Shown: positions 44,802 to 57,920 of the stretch, piece after piece
How positions within the stretch are numbered: position 1 is the first letter of the stretch
How the letters are laid out: the number at the start of each line of letters is the position of its first letter
Assembly: GCA_024741835.1 (NCBI GenBank)
Contig: JAENRP010000055.1
Span: 114,138 to 178,137 of the forward strand
Length of the DNA: 64,000 nt
Direction: 5' to 3'
Origin: Diplocarpon mali
Taxonomy: Eukaryota; Ascomycota; Leotiomycetes; Helotiales; Drepanopezizaceae
The notes under the pieces: generated by a model
Told to the model about the DNA's origin: nothing
The model's input: the letters and a program-made list of their open reading frames with translations, nothing else
The model's database searches: none
Translations under genes and position numbers: made by a program

Positions 44802-46681
44802 CTTGTTGTTTGTACTCGCGAAAAGTGTTGGTTTGCTTTATATGATTCCTGGTCAAGAGGGGTGGAAATCACAGAGATGTTGATTATCGAAGTAAGTTCT
44901 GTTCAATCTGGGTACGAACTAGGAGTGGCAAGGCGCCAGCAAACAAGCGTAGAGAGGGGATGACGCTGTGGCTTCGAGTGGTAGCGGCAATTGAGACCAT
45001 GACGAGCAGGTCTAGCCACGTGATTCCAGCCAAACTGGCGAGTAAAGCGCACTCGCGCTGCACACTCAAACAGGAGATCAAGAAGCTCTGAATTGGAACA
45101 GCAAGATCTCCATTTATTCATCTAGCGGAGGCTCTAGAGAGTCCAGAAGCATTGTGTTGCAGCCTTGTACAATGTCCATATGGCGGTGTTTATGGCTTGC
45201 AGCCTTTGCAGTAGTCAATATTTACCTCGCGAAACCTCGCTTGACTACCCCTTTTGCCTCCTGCTGTTCATAGATCGGAAGCGGCAGTAATTGCGATAGG
45301 GATGAGTAACACACAAGGTGGTAAAAGCACATATTTGAATATTTTCCATTGATCTTCTTTCTAGCGCCCTTTCTTGCCGCTTAAATTTCCAACAGTACCG
45401 CCTATAACCCGGCAATTGACGGCTGGTCATGACTGCAAGCAATTGGCAATCAGTCAGTCTAGAAAAAGCTAACGTCCTGCCTCAAATCCCCTTCGATTCT
45501 CTAGCTCCATTTGTATTCATAAATCTCAAAAAGATCATCGTATCCTATTTTGTCCCATCTCCCGACCAGGAGGTGCGTCTTAAAGTTACAGAAGCAGATA
45601 CTGTATTCCGGACTGAGACTACCAATATCGCTTGATTGGATATCCATATTCTATGCCTCAGAATTATATTCGAAAGTTTGAGTGATGCTAAGATATAGAA
45701 CAATCATCGCCCTTGAGTAAAGCTCTTGGGTGATACCTTTTGCGGTCCATAGCTGTGAAGGGTTTCTACGAAAGGGGTTTATGATTGGTGTAGAAAATGG
45801 CAGAGGGGCGAACAAAGGAGAGGTCCCGAGGCTATATACACGCATAGCGACGGCCACTTTGCGTTACATAAGTCACGCAACTTTATCGAGCGAAACGACT
45901 GCGAGTTTTAGAACGCCCCTCAAGAGATAACACGGACCGAGTACCAGGACCCGTACGTGCAATACAATGGAGAAGAACGTGTAAAAAAAAGGGTTAGCAT
46001 CTCCAGATATCTAATCACTCTTCGCCCGAGCTTGAATTGGCTAGACGGCCTTTGTCACCTGATAATATCGAGATGCGACCATGCACTCAACATACCCTTT
46101 GACTATCATGGGTCCTCGGAATAATATCAACCAGGCAACGAGATGCAACAGAAGAGTGAGAACATGTAGTACATTTTCCAGGAGAAGACCTCCGCTAGTT
46201 ATGTAATTAGGGCTAACTCTTGTTGGCGTTAGTGCCGGCTAGACTTCATGAGTGGTGTGTCTCCTCATTGTGTGCAACTAAAATGCAAACAAGATCCCAC
46301 CTCTACTACGCCGGCTTGAGGAGGTCCTCGTCTTCATCAATGGTCTCATTCCATCTCCCATCTCGTTTTTCGCAGCGATTCTCTATACATCACGCATAGA
46401 GAATGCCTCTTCCCCCTTTTTCCGCGCCGTTCGTTGCCTTGAGGTCGAATCCCGTCATCAGACGGTAGTTTCCATTTGGTGTATAGACTAGTAGTCTGAA
46501 TAGCGAAAAGACGTTGATCTCTGGGACCGCTTGATGCCATTCTGAGTATGGTTCATTGTCAAGCGCTGCCTGCCCACCATGCCTATCAGATCCCTTTCTC
46601 CCAATTTACTTCCACTTCCACCAACCACTTCCTGTCTCTTTGCTATCCCTCGAACCCTACATATGGCGGGGTAAACAAAAG
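44802..46681. other. intergenic region, upstream of the siderophore transporter
   Basis: No gene is supported. It includes the promoters of the divergent secreted-protein gene and of the MFS transporter. A GATA-type site (ACCTGATAA) is at 46056-46064. Confidence 0.45.
46056..46064 (+). promoter_or_regulatory. candidate GATA-factor site
   Basis: ACCTGATAA differs by one base from ATCTGATAA, the form of the iron-responsive GATA repressor site (SreA/SRE) known in Aspergillus and Neurospora siderophore genes. It lies about 620 bp before the transporter's ATG. Single GATA cores are common by chance, so this is weak. Confidence 0.25.
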
Positions 46682-48751
46682 ATGGAGTCCGACAGAGCTG
46701 GGCATATGGAGGATGTTCCCCTGGGGGAACTTGGAGAAGGGAGAAAGGATACCGGAACGTCTGTTGGCAGTGGAGGTACTCCTGATGGCAGAGGAGCGAA
46801 AAGGCCCAGCGACATCGATGTCGAAGCGAGCTCGGGCAACAGGAATGGCAGCATTGGTGCCGATACAGCTCCCCAGAATGCCCAGGCTGGGGTCAGAAAC
46901 ATCGAAGCAATTGCCACGACCTGGACAGCCTGGGGTCTTGTCATTGCATATGCGAGGTTCGCAGCTCTCATCTCGTGGGTAGGCTATTGCTCACATTGAT
47001 AGTCTCTTCCTCACGGCGTTCACGGTGTCTCTGGAAGGCCAGGTGGTCCAGTCCTTGTCGGTCTTTGCTACCAGCTCCTTCCAAGCCCATTCCCTGATCT
47101 CGACCGTCTACGTGGTTCAAGGAGTTGTCAACGGTGATATGTCTCATTCCCAGCGAGAGACCATCGAGCACCTCTAACGGGCCGGCAGCTGTGATCAAAC
47201 CACCCATGGCCAAAGTCGCCGATGTGTTCGGTCGTCTCGAAGCCTTCTCCTTCAGCGTCCTGCTCTACATTATCGGCTACGTACAAATGGCAGCCTCTCA
47301 CAACGTTGAGACCTACGCCGCCGCTCAGATCTTCTACTCGGCAGGGAACACCGGCTTGCAGGTCCTACAACAAGTCTTCATCGCCGATACGTCTGATCTC
47401 CTCAACCGCGCCCTCTGGTCGAGCCTGCCAGATATCCCGTTCCTGATCACAGTCTGGGTTGGCCCTCTCGTCGGGGATGATCTCCTGAGGACTACATCCT
47501 GGAGATGGGGGTACGGCATGTGGTGTGTCCTTCTACCGCTCACGTTCGTGCCTCTCGCCTTGACATTGTCTGTCAACAACAGAAAGGCGAAGAGGCTCGG
47601 ATTGACGACCGAGCCGCAACTCCGGAGGATGGGCTTCATGCAAGCTTCCCAGTATCTCTGGGTCGAACTCGATATTGGAGGGATTGTCCTGCTCAGCGCT
47701 GCATTTGCTCTGATCCTGATCCCCCTTACCATCGCACCCAAGCAGTCGAATGGATGGAGCAGTGGTGATATCATAGCCATGATCGTGGCCGGAGCTGTCT
47801 GCCTGATTGCATTCCTGGCTTGGGAGGCCGTCACGAAGCTTGTACCATACCCGTTGGTTCCTCCCTACCTGTTCAAGACCGGGACTTTTAGTGCAGGATG
47901 TGGGGTGGGATTCTTCTATTTCAGTATGATGACCTGTCCCGTCTACCTTCACGACGACCTTCAAACCGCGTACTGACTCGACTGACCCAGTGGCATTCTA
48001 CCTTTCTGTGCAGCCATACTTCTACTCATACCTCCTCGTCGTCCAGCACGTCTCCATCCCAGCCGCCAGCCACATCACCCAAACCTTCTCCTTCACCTCC
48101 ACCGTCGCCTCGATCGCCGTCTCCTTCCTGATCAAATACACCAAGTTCTACAAACCGTACGTCGTAGCAGGCGTCTGCATCTACATCCTGGGTCTCGGCC
48201 TCATGATCAAGTACCGCTCCGAGGGCGTCTCAACCGGCGCTCTCGTCGGCACCCAGATCGCCGTGGGTATCGGCGGAGGCATGCTCAACGTCTCGGCCCA
48301 GCTCGGCGTCCAAGCCAGCACAGACCACCGGCACGTCGCCGTCGCCACCGCCGTGTACCTGACCTGCGTCGAGCTCGGCGGTGCCGTCGGATCCGCCGTC
48401 TCCGGAGCAGTCTGGGGCCGCAACATCCCGCGGAAGTTGGCGCTGTATCTGCCCGCGTCTGCAGCGGGCCGGGCGTCGGACATCTACAACGACATCACAG
48501 TCGCGACTTCGTACGCGGCCGGGACGCCCGAGCGCGCGGCCATCGACCGGGCGTACAACGAGACGATGCGCATCCTGCTGATCATCGCGGTTGGTGTCGC
48601 GGTGCCGCTCCTCTTCTTCAGCGCGATGATGAGTAGCTACAGGTTGGATGAGCTGAAGCAGAATGTGAAGGGGAGGGTCGTTGGTGATGCTGTTCGGGAT
48701 GGCCAGGGAGTGGAGGCCGTGAGAGAGGAAGAGATGGGAAGACGGAGATGA
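46682..48751 (+). CDS. siderophore-iron transporter, MFS (SIT/ARN family)
   Basis: Four exons (46682-46956, 47003-47133, 47189-47923, 47991-48751) give 633 residues. A hydrophilic N-terminus of about 80 residues leads into the SIT signature GVRNIEAIATTWTAWGLVIAYA, LEGQVVQSLSVFATSSFQAH, VYVVQGVVNAVIKPPMAKVA, and YAAAQIFYSAGNTGLQVLQQ, with about 14 membrane helices predicted from hydrophobicity. The C-terminal half contains VSIPAASHITQTFSF and a loop of about 60 residues before the last helix, typical of the family. These proton symporters take up ferric siderophores across the plasma membrane. Introns are 46957-47002, 47134-47188 and 47924-47990, all GT-AG and in phase. No siderophore synthase gene is next to it. 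The substrate cannot be told from sequence. Confidence 0.93.
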
Positions 48752-50394
48752 GGCTCTGCAGGTGGCTGCAGTGGCCCCGGGTGAAGACGTGCGAAGCTGG
48801 GACTGGCTCTCCTATCATGGCGTCCTGAAGATACATTTCGATACCGGCGTTGCATGGAAGGCGTTGGGACTGGGCCACAGTGCGTGGTACGGGGTCAGCA
48901 CTGGAGATATTCACATATGATATATTGCTCGACCTTTGCCTCCGGCCATCCGATGTAGCGTGCTTGTGATTGTGATGTGTGTTTGAGTTTTCGCTCGGTA
49001 GAAATTCGTACTTCAACCAACTGTAACTTGAAAACTCCACCACATATTTGCAACAAAAGACTTGGTTCTGCCCGGGGTCTCTGTATTCGGCTCTCCAAGT
49101 TCTATTCTGCTCTCTACTCGAGAGCCGTGAAATTTATATCTTGATCTTGCGTCCGGATGGCGACTTTCGAAGAGCGATAGTCCGCAGCGCGCAACCGGCC
49201 TTGGGTGCTGGTTGGGGAGGCGGCAGGATTATTGCCGCAGACATGGTGGTAGACAAGCTTCATCGGCGCTGATTCGCGGCGCCAGTCTTCAGGCGAATCT
49301 TGGATCGCAGAGGGAGCACTTTCATGCATAGTTGGCTGCTAAAGCTTAAGTGACTCGTACGGAGTATTGAAATGTCTTTTCAAGTTCGGAAAGGAGAAGC
49401 TTTTTTTTGTTTTTGTTTTTGTTCTTGTTTTGCTTCAGAGTTTGGATAGCGAGAGCCTTTTTGGATTGGTTAGGTTCCTTGACAGTGGCTGAAATTTACA
49501 CATGCATTGCAGGAATTATCATACACATGTATTGCAGGAATTATCATTCGTCATGGCATGAGACGTTAGAGCTGGCGATACGGCTCATCAAGGGCAGTCG
49601 GTTTGGGAAAGTCATCGGCTCTCGGTAGCAAAGCGTAAGCTGCGTATTCTGGCAGCCATTTCCGAACTTGTCCGATGCTGGCTCAGTAGAACTCAGAGAT
49701 CCGTAACTTCGCAGTCTCCTTGGGTTCGGCGGACGCCATAGTGTCTGGGTCTTTTCATTGGGTAGGATTTTTGAAATTCTCTCTTGCCCTGTTCGATGTT
49801 TGACTCTGAGACGGGTTGAGTTGCATGCTGATCCTCCGGCCTCTCCAATGCAAATTACATGGCCGGGGCTTCGCATGTACCATCCTCTTGTATTTCCGTT
49901 GCGACTGGTTGAGCGGAAGAGGTTATGCTGAATCAGTAACACGATGTCCGGCCTTTGGCTGACCTGATCTGATTGATTCAAGGGTCAACGCTGGACCTTC
50001 CGAGGTAAAGCTGGGCCATGGTTCTCTGTAGACACCGCGGCATAACACAAAGCGGTGGCTCCAATTCTTCGGCTGTAACCTGATAGTCGGTATCGCTCGA
50101 GGCGAATAATATTTGTTTCCTTGCTCCGCAGACTTCAGTCATGATACGCTCGGGGGCTGAGGAGGGGAGACCTTGAGTATTCTCCGTGTGCCGAACCAGC
50201 GGGATGTTTGGCAGGCTGGGACACCGAAATGAAAGGATCTGAGCCCGGAACGCGTAAGCAGCACCCAGCTCCACGCCATGGGAAAATATCTCCATCGCTT
50301 GCCATGGTAGAAGCACCCGACGTCCTCAACAGCCCGGGGGAACTTCGCAATCGTCCCAATCCCTCGAGCCTCAACTGCCAGGTATGACCTGTCG
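48752..50394. other. intergenic region
   Basis: No gene is supported. There is a TTTTTGT-type low-complexity run at 49400-49430. The minus-strand frames at 49544-50441 have no motif and no consistent exon joins. Confidence 0.45.
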
Positions 50395-51102
50395 CTATTC
50401 CAAAACATGAACGCCCCTCTCGACCTCTGCCCCCTCCCCAAGCAGCTTCACTCTTCTCTTTCTCGCTCTCCTAATCTCGATCTCAAGCGCCCTCATCCTG
50501 GCATCCACAGTCAGTAGCCGCGGCACCAGATCCAGCAGCCCCCTCGTTTGGGCCTGTGTCTCGCGCAGCGCATTCGGGACCGCCAAACCAAACATGCGGA
50601 GAGGATCCGGGACGTAGCTCCTGTCTTGTTTTCCCCCATCCCCATGCTCCGCAGCGCTCACGCGTGGGGTTTCTGCGTCCTCGCTGACGTCTGCGGGGTG
50701 TTTTACCTCGAAACAGTGTATTCCATTATCGGGGGTGATGCGGCATACACGCGCCGGCAGCATTGCGCGCTCATCGTAGAAATCCTGGCCGTATCGGACG
50801 CCTCGCTCGGCGTGGAAGTTGGCGCGGGCGAGGGAGAGGTAGATCTAGTTCTTGCCAATTAGCTATACGCAATGATTGCATAGCCAGATCAAATACCGCT
50901 ACGATGGTGCACATGTCTGTGAATATATATACGTCTGATGGGAGGGGCGCTGGAGAGGGTCGAGCAGGAGGAGAAAGGGCCATACCGAGGCCTGGGCAGC
51001 GCTGAGCTGTGCCCGGATGGTTGTGTAGGTGTCGAGCAGGAAGAGATATGTGGTGAGCAGGTCGTCGATTTCACCTGAGAGGGCGAGAGCTTGAGAGGCC
51101 AT
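50395..51102 (-). CDS. V-ATPase assembly factor Vma22/CCDC115-like
   Basis: Two exons (51102-50986 and 50844-50395; intron 50845-50985, GTATGG to ACTAG) give 188 residues. The N-terminal helix EIDDLLTTYLFLLDTYTTIR and the following LSLARANFHAERGVRYGQDF, YDER match the conserved core of the Vma22/CCDC115 family. A variable acidic linker and a second conserved block follow (DPLRMFGLAVPNALRETQAQ), then a basic coiled-coil C-terminus. In yeast, Vma22 works with Vma12 and Vma21 in the ER to assemble the membrane sector of the vacuolar proton pump. The intron is 141 bp. The start is the ATG before ASQALALSGEIDD; upstream in-frame sequence is low-complexity leader. Confidence 0.8.
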
Positions 51103-52862
51103 TGTCTTGGGGGAGAGGGTGGCGGGTAGAGAAAGAGAGGGATTCGAAGTAGAGCGAGAAGAAAAGAAGAGGGGAAAAACGATTTTCGTGGGGCCTGGTG
51201 AGAGCAGGTAGAAATAAGTATTCCACCCGCTTTACTGTGTGCTGTGTCGTGAGGTTGACGTGATGCGAGAAATACTCCAGGTAGCACTGCAAAACTCCCC
51301 AGCCATTACGCTGCTTTAGCCCCATCTGTCCCGGAGACTTCTCGATGGATTCAGACTGAGCAGAGGGTCAAGCTTGACTTGATGGCCGCGTGCGATGATC
51401 GTTGCCCGGTGGAATGAATAACGAGGCCTCCACTCGACCGAGGATCTTTGTCTTTGATCATTCAATGACTGGTTTAATTGTCCAACTACCCATTTGCCCT
51501 ATCCATTTGCCCTATCCATTTGCCCTACCCATTTGCCCTATCCATTTGCCCATCTATCCATCTATCCATCTGCCCTATCCATCTATCCATCTATCCATCT
51601 ATCCATCTATCCATCTATCCATCTATCCATCTATCCATCTGCCCTATCGATCTGCCCATCTTCCCATTTACTGGGCTTTTCTATTCATTCACCGACGCTG
51701 CTTTGCCGTGCCATGCCCTGCTGCGTGCGATGTACTGTGCGGTGATGTGGGATGCTGTGCGTGTAGCTATATATACCATATGTACCATATATACACGTAT
51801 ATAACACCATCTATATATCTTTTGCTTGACGACAGACCTACTCGCCTCCACCTCCTCTTTCACCTGGCAATGCGGGAGTTCCAATGTCAGCTCGAGAGTT
51901 CTGCATTACAGCAGTACTAAGGAAAACTTACCGGAGGTCTGGTTTGGCCTCAACAATAGGCCTTTCACTACTTTGCGGTGATATTTATCATCAGAGCTTC
52001 CCCCGACTGCCGTCTCCCAGACTCAGTTCAAGCATCGGGCTCTTCCATTTCACATATTCTCGAATATATGCAATCCCGTACCCCCTTACCCCATGGTAGC
52101 TGCGGTCATCTGTCTACCGCCTCCAAAACTCGGGTAAGTCTGGTTCAATCCAGTCCCCGGAGCTGGAGATTCTAGATGGTCTGATCCAGATCACCCCCGA
52201 GATTAAGATAAGATATTCCCCAAACATCCCGGCCCTTCTGAATCACGACTTGTCGGATCCTCAACACTGCCAGGAAACACAACATTTGTCGACCCAGGCC
52301 CCGCGGCGCACACGCATTCTCCCACGCAGTTTTCACGTCCGGCTAGGAAGCAAAAATCGTCCTCGAATTTTCGGCCTCCATTGCTCTTCAACTCTGCACT
52401 CGCTCGCACTCTGCCCCGTCACGCTCCCTCTCCTTTGCCTAGCTCGCTGTCCCCCCTCCCTCTCCCCTCCCCCTCCCCATCCACCTCATCATCATTATCC
52501 CTCCTCGTCCTCACCGTCATCCTCCTCCTCCTCCGCCGCCGCCGCATCTTTACCGGTATTCACACGGCCACTCGATCCCGATCTAGGCCTCGTGCTGCTG
52601 TTGGGTCGCAGTCCCAACCGGGGGGAGAAAAAAAAAAAAAGGTCAGCCCAGCCATCGGAATACCCGACCTAGGCCTGCACCTTGAATCGCTCTCACCAAT
52701 ATTCAATCTTCCTCCCCCTTGCGACAACCCGCAAGCCCCTCAGCACCGCGACTCCACGAGTCTTCGAGCGTAGCAGCGACGACGGCCAGTCCTTACCGAC
52801 GAGGGTAGCGGACCGTTTCGTATCTATTCGGAAATCGCAGAGGAAGGCTAGCCAGCGTAACG
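51103..52862. other. intergenic region with tetranucleotide-type repeats
   Basis: No gene is supported. It contains the TCTATCCA tract listed separately, TATA/CATA-rich sequence at 51760-51820, and the CT-rich 5' leader region of cdc42 (52400-52860) with a poly-A run near 52627. Confidence 0.45.
51486..51665. repeat. TTTGCCCTATCCA and ATCTATCC tandem repeats
   Basis: First about five copies of a 13-bp ATTTGCCCTATCC-type unit, then about a dozen copies of 8-bp ATCTATCC, then ATCTGCCC variants. The 8-bp unit seems to have arisen from the longer one. Confidence 0.85.
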
Positions 52863-53729
<867 letters not shown>

Positions 53730-55231
53730 AAACGCCCCCAGATACCCCTTGGAGCCTGGTGATACCGCGCCAGCTTTGCCCGTTTTTTGATCTTCCGACG
53801 TTAGGCAGAGCAGGGGTCGGGCATCTCCCCCTCTCCCTCTGCCTCTTCTCTGCCTCTTCTCTTCCTCTTCTCCTTCATTTTTAATTGTATGATGGCCACA
53901 GAGCGGAGTGGAGCGGAATGGGGGCTTTAAACATTCAGGGCATCTATCTGCTTCTATGTTGGGTCCTGGTCATTCCCGGCACTTGCCTGTGCTTTTCTAC
54001 CCAAGGAACCGTGACAGAGGACGGCAAGAAAGAAAAGGGGGGNNNNNNNNNNNNNNNNNNNGGGAGACGAATCGATATTTCTTCCAAGGCCGGGCTGGAG
54101 TATGCCGTGCTGGCTTCTAATCTTTGCCCGTCTCGCTCTCTGCTACTCTCCCGCCAACCTGCCGCGCGTGGGTGCTGGCGCTGGTGCAGCGTGCATGTTT
54201 CTCTCTCTCTCTCTCTCAAGCATTTATCGAGGTTTCTATTATGCGGCGGTGTTTTGGTGTAAACTTGACTTGCAAATACAGAGGACATTTTTTCTTCCTT
54301 TTCTTCTTCTTCTCCCTCCTACTCCATTTCCTTTTGTTCCCCCCTCCCCCCACCCCACCCCCTTCCTCCTTACCTTCATTTTCCCACCTTGCCTATGTGG
54401 ATTTGTTGAGTTTATTTATCTGCAGGCGGTATAAGTATATGGCGAGAGACTCGGGCTTGGCAGGTTTGGTTTGTGGTAATGGTCCTGGGACAGGATGCGA
54501 GGCGAGCCAGTGGCCCGAAACAGGTCGGTGTCGCGGGAGTGGCTTCACTTCGCTTGCGTTACTCTATGTTGGAAGAGCGAGGTTGCTAGAGATACTGAGG
54601 GGAGTAGGTAGGTATCAACACCCATCTGCTGCATGACTATCTTGAAGACCGAGGCGGGAGAGCGGGGCCGTAGCCGTGACGAAGTAGCGAGGTTACGATT
54701 CATCGGCCTATTGACATCTATGGGTTGCAGTTTCAAGAGGGTAGACAGCATAGTGAAGCATCAGAACCGCCGTCTGATAGAAGTCAATGTTTATATTACT
54801 GATCATAAGGATGCTAATGATGCTAATGATGCTAATGATCATGCCAATACTACTGATCACAATGATGCTAATGATCACGCCATGTGAATTCTATCGTTAA
54901 ACAGTCCATAGAGCAAGTTGGCGAGTCCGTGTAATACGGTTGAAGCGAAGCGGGACAACAAGCGCAGAGATCAAGAGCTCGGAGGCAGGTCGTGTAAACG
55001 GTAGCGCGCCCTACGTGGGGTACTTGGCTAGCTGCTTCGGTACTAGTACAGCAACACCAGTCTAGCTGATTACATAACGTGCACCTTTTCCCTCGTCGCC
55101 AGGCAGATGGGAGAGGAAATCCATCCAACCCTCCCATCCCATTCCGCCCAACGCGATTTCGGATTCGGACGTTACCATCTACTATTCAGATCAGATCAAG
55201 ATTCACGTCATCTGAGATCTGATATCCAGAG
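53730..55231. other. intergenic region with an assembly gap
   Basis: No gene is supported. It holds CTCTTC repeats at 53830-53880, an unsequenced gap at 54043-54061 flanked by G-runs, CT-rich sequence at 54195-54390, and GATGCTAAT repeats at 54808-54865. Confidence 0.45.
54043..54061. other. assembly gap (19 N)
   Basis: Nineteen undetermined bases inside a G-run. Gap size is probably nominal. Confidence 0.95.

Positions 55232-55267
<36 letters not shown>
55232..55267. repeat. GA dinucleotide microsatellite
   Basis: About 17 GA units ending three bases before the ATG at 55270, so it lies in the 5' leader or core promoter of the ureohydrolase gene. Confidence 0.9.
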
Positions 55268-55269
<2 letters not shown>

Positions 55270-55270
<1 letters not shown>

Positions 55271-57274
55271 TGAGGATCCAGCAGCGCTGGCCAGTGGTGA
55301 TGGCTGCCCTGGGGGCTGCCAATGCATATACTGACGCGAGGGGAGATGGAATTGCACTTGAACCTGGGGCAGCAGAAGGAGGAGGAGAAGAGGTGCCGTT
55401 GCATCGGAGGGTGTTTGTGGCGGATTCTACAGAGGAGTTGGAGAGGAAGTGGGGCTTTGAGGTTTGTCTTCTCGTCTCTTCCTCTTCCTCTTCCTCTTTT
55501 CTCTTCTCTCTGTACGCTCTTTCTATCTCTCTGTCGGGCGTGTGTGCTGTATCTGTGTTATTTTTGTTCGTTTTTCACGTATTCTCTACTTCTTTTGTGG
55601 CTGCGATCTGGGCGGAAATGGGCCGTTTCTTGCCTTTGATCGACATGCACTTCACTCGTTCCTTGGAGGAAGAGGCGCTGGGTGCCCATCCCGCGGAAGC
55701 GTACAAGTGTACACCGTGTATTTGGTATGCCATGTGTAATGTTAAAGTAACTAAAGATAAGTTGTTTTTTACGATGTTTGTGCTGCGAGGCGGAGCAATC
55801 TCTGAGCTAGGTAGTGCGCGAGTTGAAGCTGCTCTGTCTGCTAGATTGGAAATCAGATTTAGAGGTGCTTCCATGTGACTGGTTCCACTCGTACATTCTA
55901 CGTTCTGAAGGACCACCTTCACACGGCGAGTTCATTTCTTGGATCTTCAAAGTTACCTATCCTGTGGAATCCTAGCCAGATACTCGAGATGCAGGATGCG
56001 AGCAAGTGCTCCACGTCGTACCTGATGTGCTTATACAGCACCAATGCTTCCCTGAGCCGCTCATACATGTCAAGAACCACGCCTGCAGTCTGAGTGTAAC
56101 ACCGAGTAATGTTCTCATCACAGTGGGGCTTCAACGGCGTCAACTCGTTCGCACATCTCGAGCACGTAAAGTGTCTTACGAGACCAGAAAGGCCGTTCGA
56201 CATAGCCATCGTTGGCGTACCGTTTGATACTGCCGTCAGCTATAGACCCGGTACGGTGGATGATGGATGCTGGCAGGCTGGTCCCGAGGGGATGGAGACA
56301 AGAGAGTAGGCTGACGAGAAATAGGAGCCCGCTTCGGCCCTCGTGCGATTCGCGCTGCCTCCTCCCGCCAGACGTCCTTCCGCGGCTTCAACTCCCGGGC
56401 TTCCATGAATCCCTATACCTCCTGGGCCACGATCCTCGACTGCGGTGACATTCCCGTCACTCCGATGGACAACGCCGTAGCCCTCGCGCAAATGACATCC
56501 GCCTACCTGGAGCTCGGGCACCGCGCTCCCCTCTCCTCTACGCTCTCTCACCCCAGGATCATCTCCCTCGGGGGCGACCACAGTCTCGCGCTCGCCGCCC
56601 TCCGCGGTCTTCACAACGTGTACGGCGGCCCAGTCGCCGTGCTGCATTTCGACGCCCACCTCGACACCTGGCACCCCGCCAAGTACCCGAGTCCCTGGCC
56701 CAGCAAGCAGTCCGAGTTCAACCACGGCAGCATGTTCTGGATCGCCTCGAACGAAGGCCTCATCCGCAATGGGTCGTCTGTGCACGCCGGGTTGAGAACG
56801 CGACTGAGTGGGGATGACTGGGCTGATTACGAAGACGATACCCACCAAGGTTTCCTCCGCATCTCCTCGGACGACCTGGACGACCTGGGCACCGCGGGTA
56901 TCATCTCGGCCATCCTTGCCCGCATGGGCACCACCACGCCCGTCTACCTCTCGGTCGACATCGACGTGCTGGACCCGGGCCTTGCGCCCGGAACCGGGAC
57001 CCCCGAGGCCGGCGGCTGGACGAGCCGGGAGCTGATCAAGATCTTGCGGGGCATCGAGGGGCTGAACGTCGTCGGGGCGGATGTTGTGGAGGTTGCGCCG
57101 GCGTACGATGGCGCCGGGGAGCAGACGGCGCTGGCGGGCGCGCAGGTGGCGTACGAGATTCTGACGAGCGTCGTGAAGAGGGGGCTCGCAGACATGGGGA
57201 GGGCGAGTGAGGTGGCGATCAAGGATGGGACGGGGAGCAGGGGGACGGGGGAAAGGGTTCGAGATGAGTTGTGA
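55270..57274 (+). CDS. arginase/agmatinase-family ureohydrolase, secretory, ends RDEL
   Basis: Three exons (55270-55461, 56124-56250, 56325-57274) give 422 residues. An N-terminal signal-like helix (WPVVMAALGAANAYTDA) precedes about 45 variable residues. The catalytic part starts WGFNGVNSFAHLEHVKC and runs through GVPFDTAVSYRPGARFGPRA, GGDHS (Asp191, His192), FDAHLDTW (Asp216, His218, Asp220), HGSMFW, and SVDIDVLDPGLAPGTGTPE (Asp318, Asp320). These are the binuclear manganese ligands of the ureohydrolase fold; the SYRPG and DPGLAPGTGTPEAGG style is that of agmatinases and fungal relatives rather than arginase itself. It hydrolyses a guanidino substrate to urea. The last four residues are RDEL, resembling an ER-retention signal. 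Intron 1 (55462-56123) is unusually long at 662 bp; intron 2 (56251-56324) is normal. Confidence 0.88.
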
Positions 57275-57400
57275 TTTGGGGCGAAGGGAAAGGGTTAGAG
57301 ATGAGTTGTGATTTGGGGCGAAGGGAAAGGGTTAGAGATGAGTTGTGATTTAGGGCGACGGGGGAAAGGTTAGAGATGAGTTGTGATTTGGGGCGACGAG
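57252..57400 (+). repeat. 37-bp tandem repeat overlapping the ureohydrolase stop codon
   Basis: Four copies start at 57252, 57289, 57326 and 57365. Each contains GAGATGAGTTGTGATTT, which in the first copy encodes the C-terminal RDEL and stop of the ureohydrolase. The later copies lie in the 3' region. Confidence 0.9.
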
Positions 57401-57920
57401 CGGAGCGCCGCAGTATTGAAATGGAAGAACCGGTTGTTACATGGGAATTGAATTTGGCACACAGTATGATGGGGGCTGCGCGGGCGGACTCGAGATGCGG
57501 CCATTGCCGACCGGCCACGAGACGCGAGAGTGACGAAGAGTATCTCCCGGACCTGGGCCGCCGCCGGTTCTCTACACCTCTCGTTCCGCACCGAGACTCC
57601 TCGCTCCGGTGAGGCTCGGAACGAATCACGATGGAGCATTCCTCCCCGCTCATCCACGACCAGCACGGATAGAGATGTATATAAATCAATATCAATATCA
57701 ATATCTACCTATCTACATATCTACCTAACTACCTACCCACCTACCCAGGTATATATCTCACCCCTAGCGCAGCCACCCTACCACGTGACCCATCCCAGCC
57801 CAGCCCAAGCCTTCTCGCTTCGCCGTCCCCACCACGCCCGGCCCGCATCGAATCCCGATCCCACGTCGAGCCTGCGCAGACATAAATGCTTATTTCACCT
57901 CCTGACACCACACACTTCCA
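57401..57920. other. intergenic region
   Basis: No gene is supported. There are short ATCAATATCA and CTACCTA-type repeats at 57684-57750. Confidence 0.45.
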
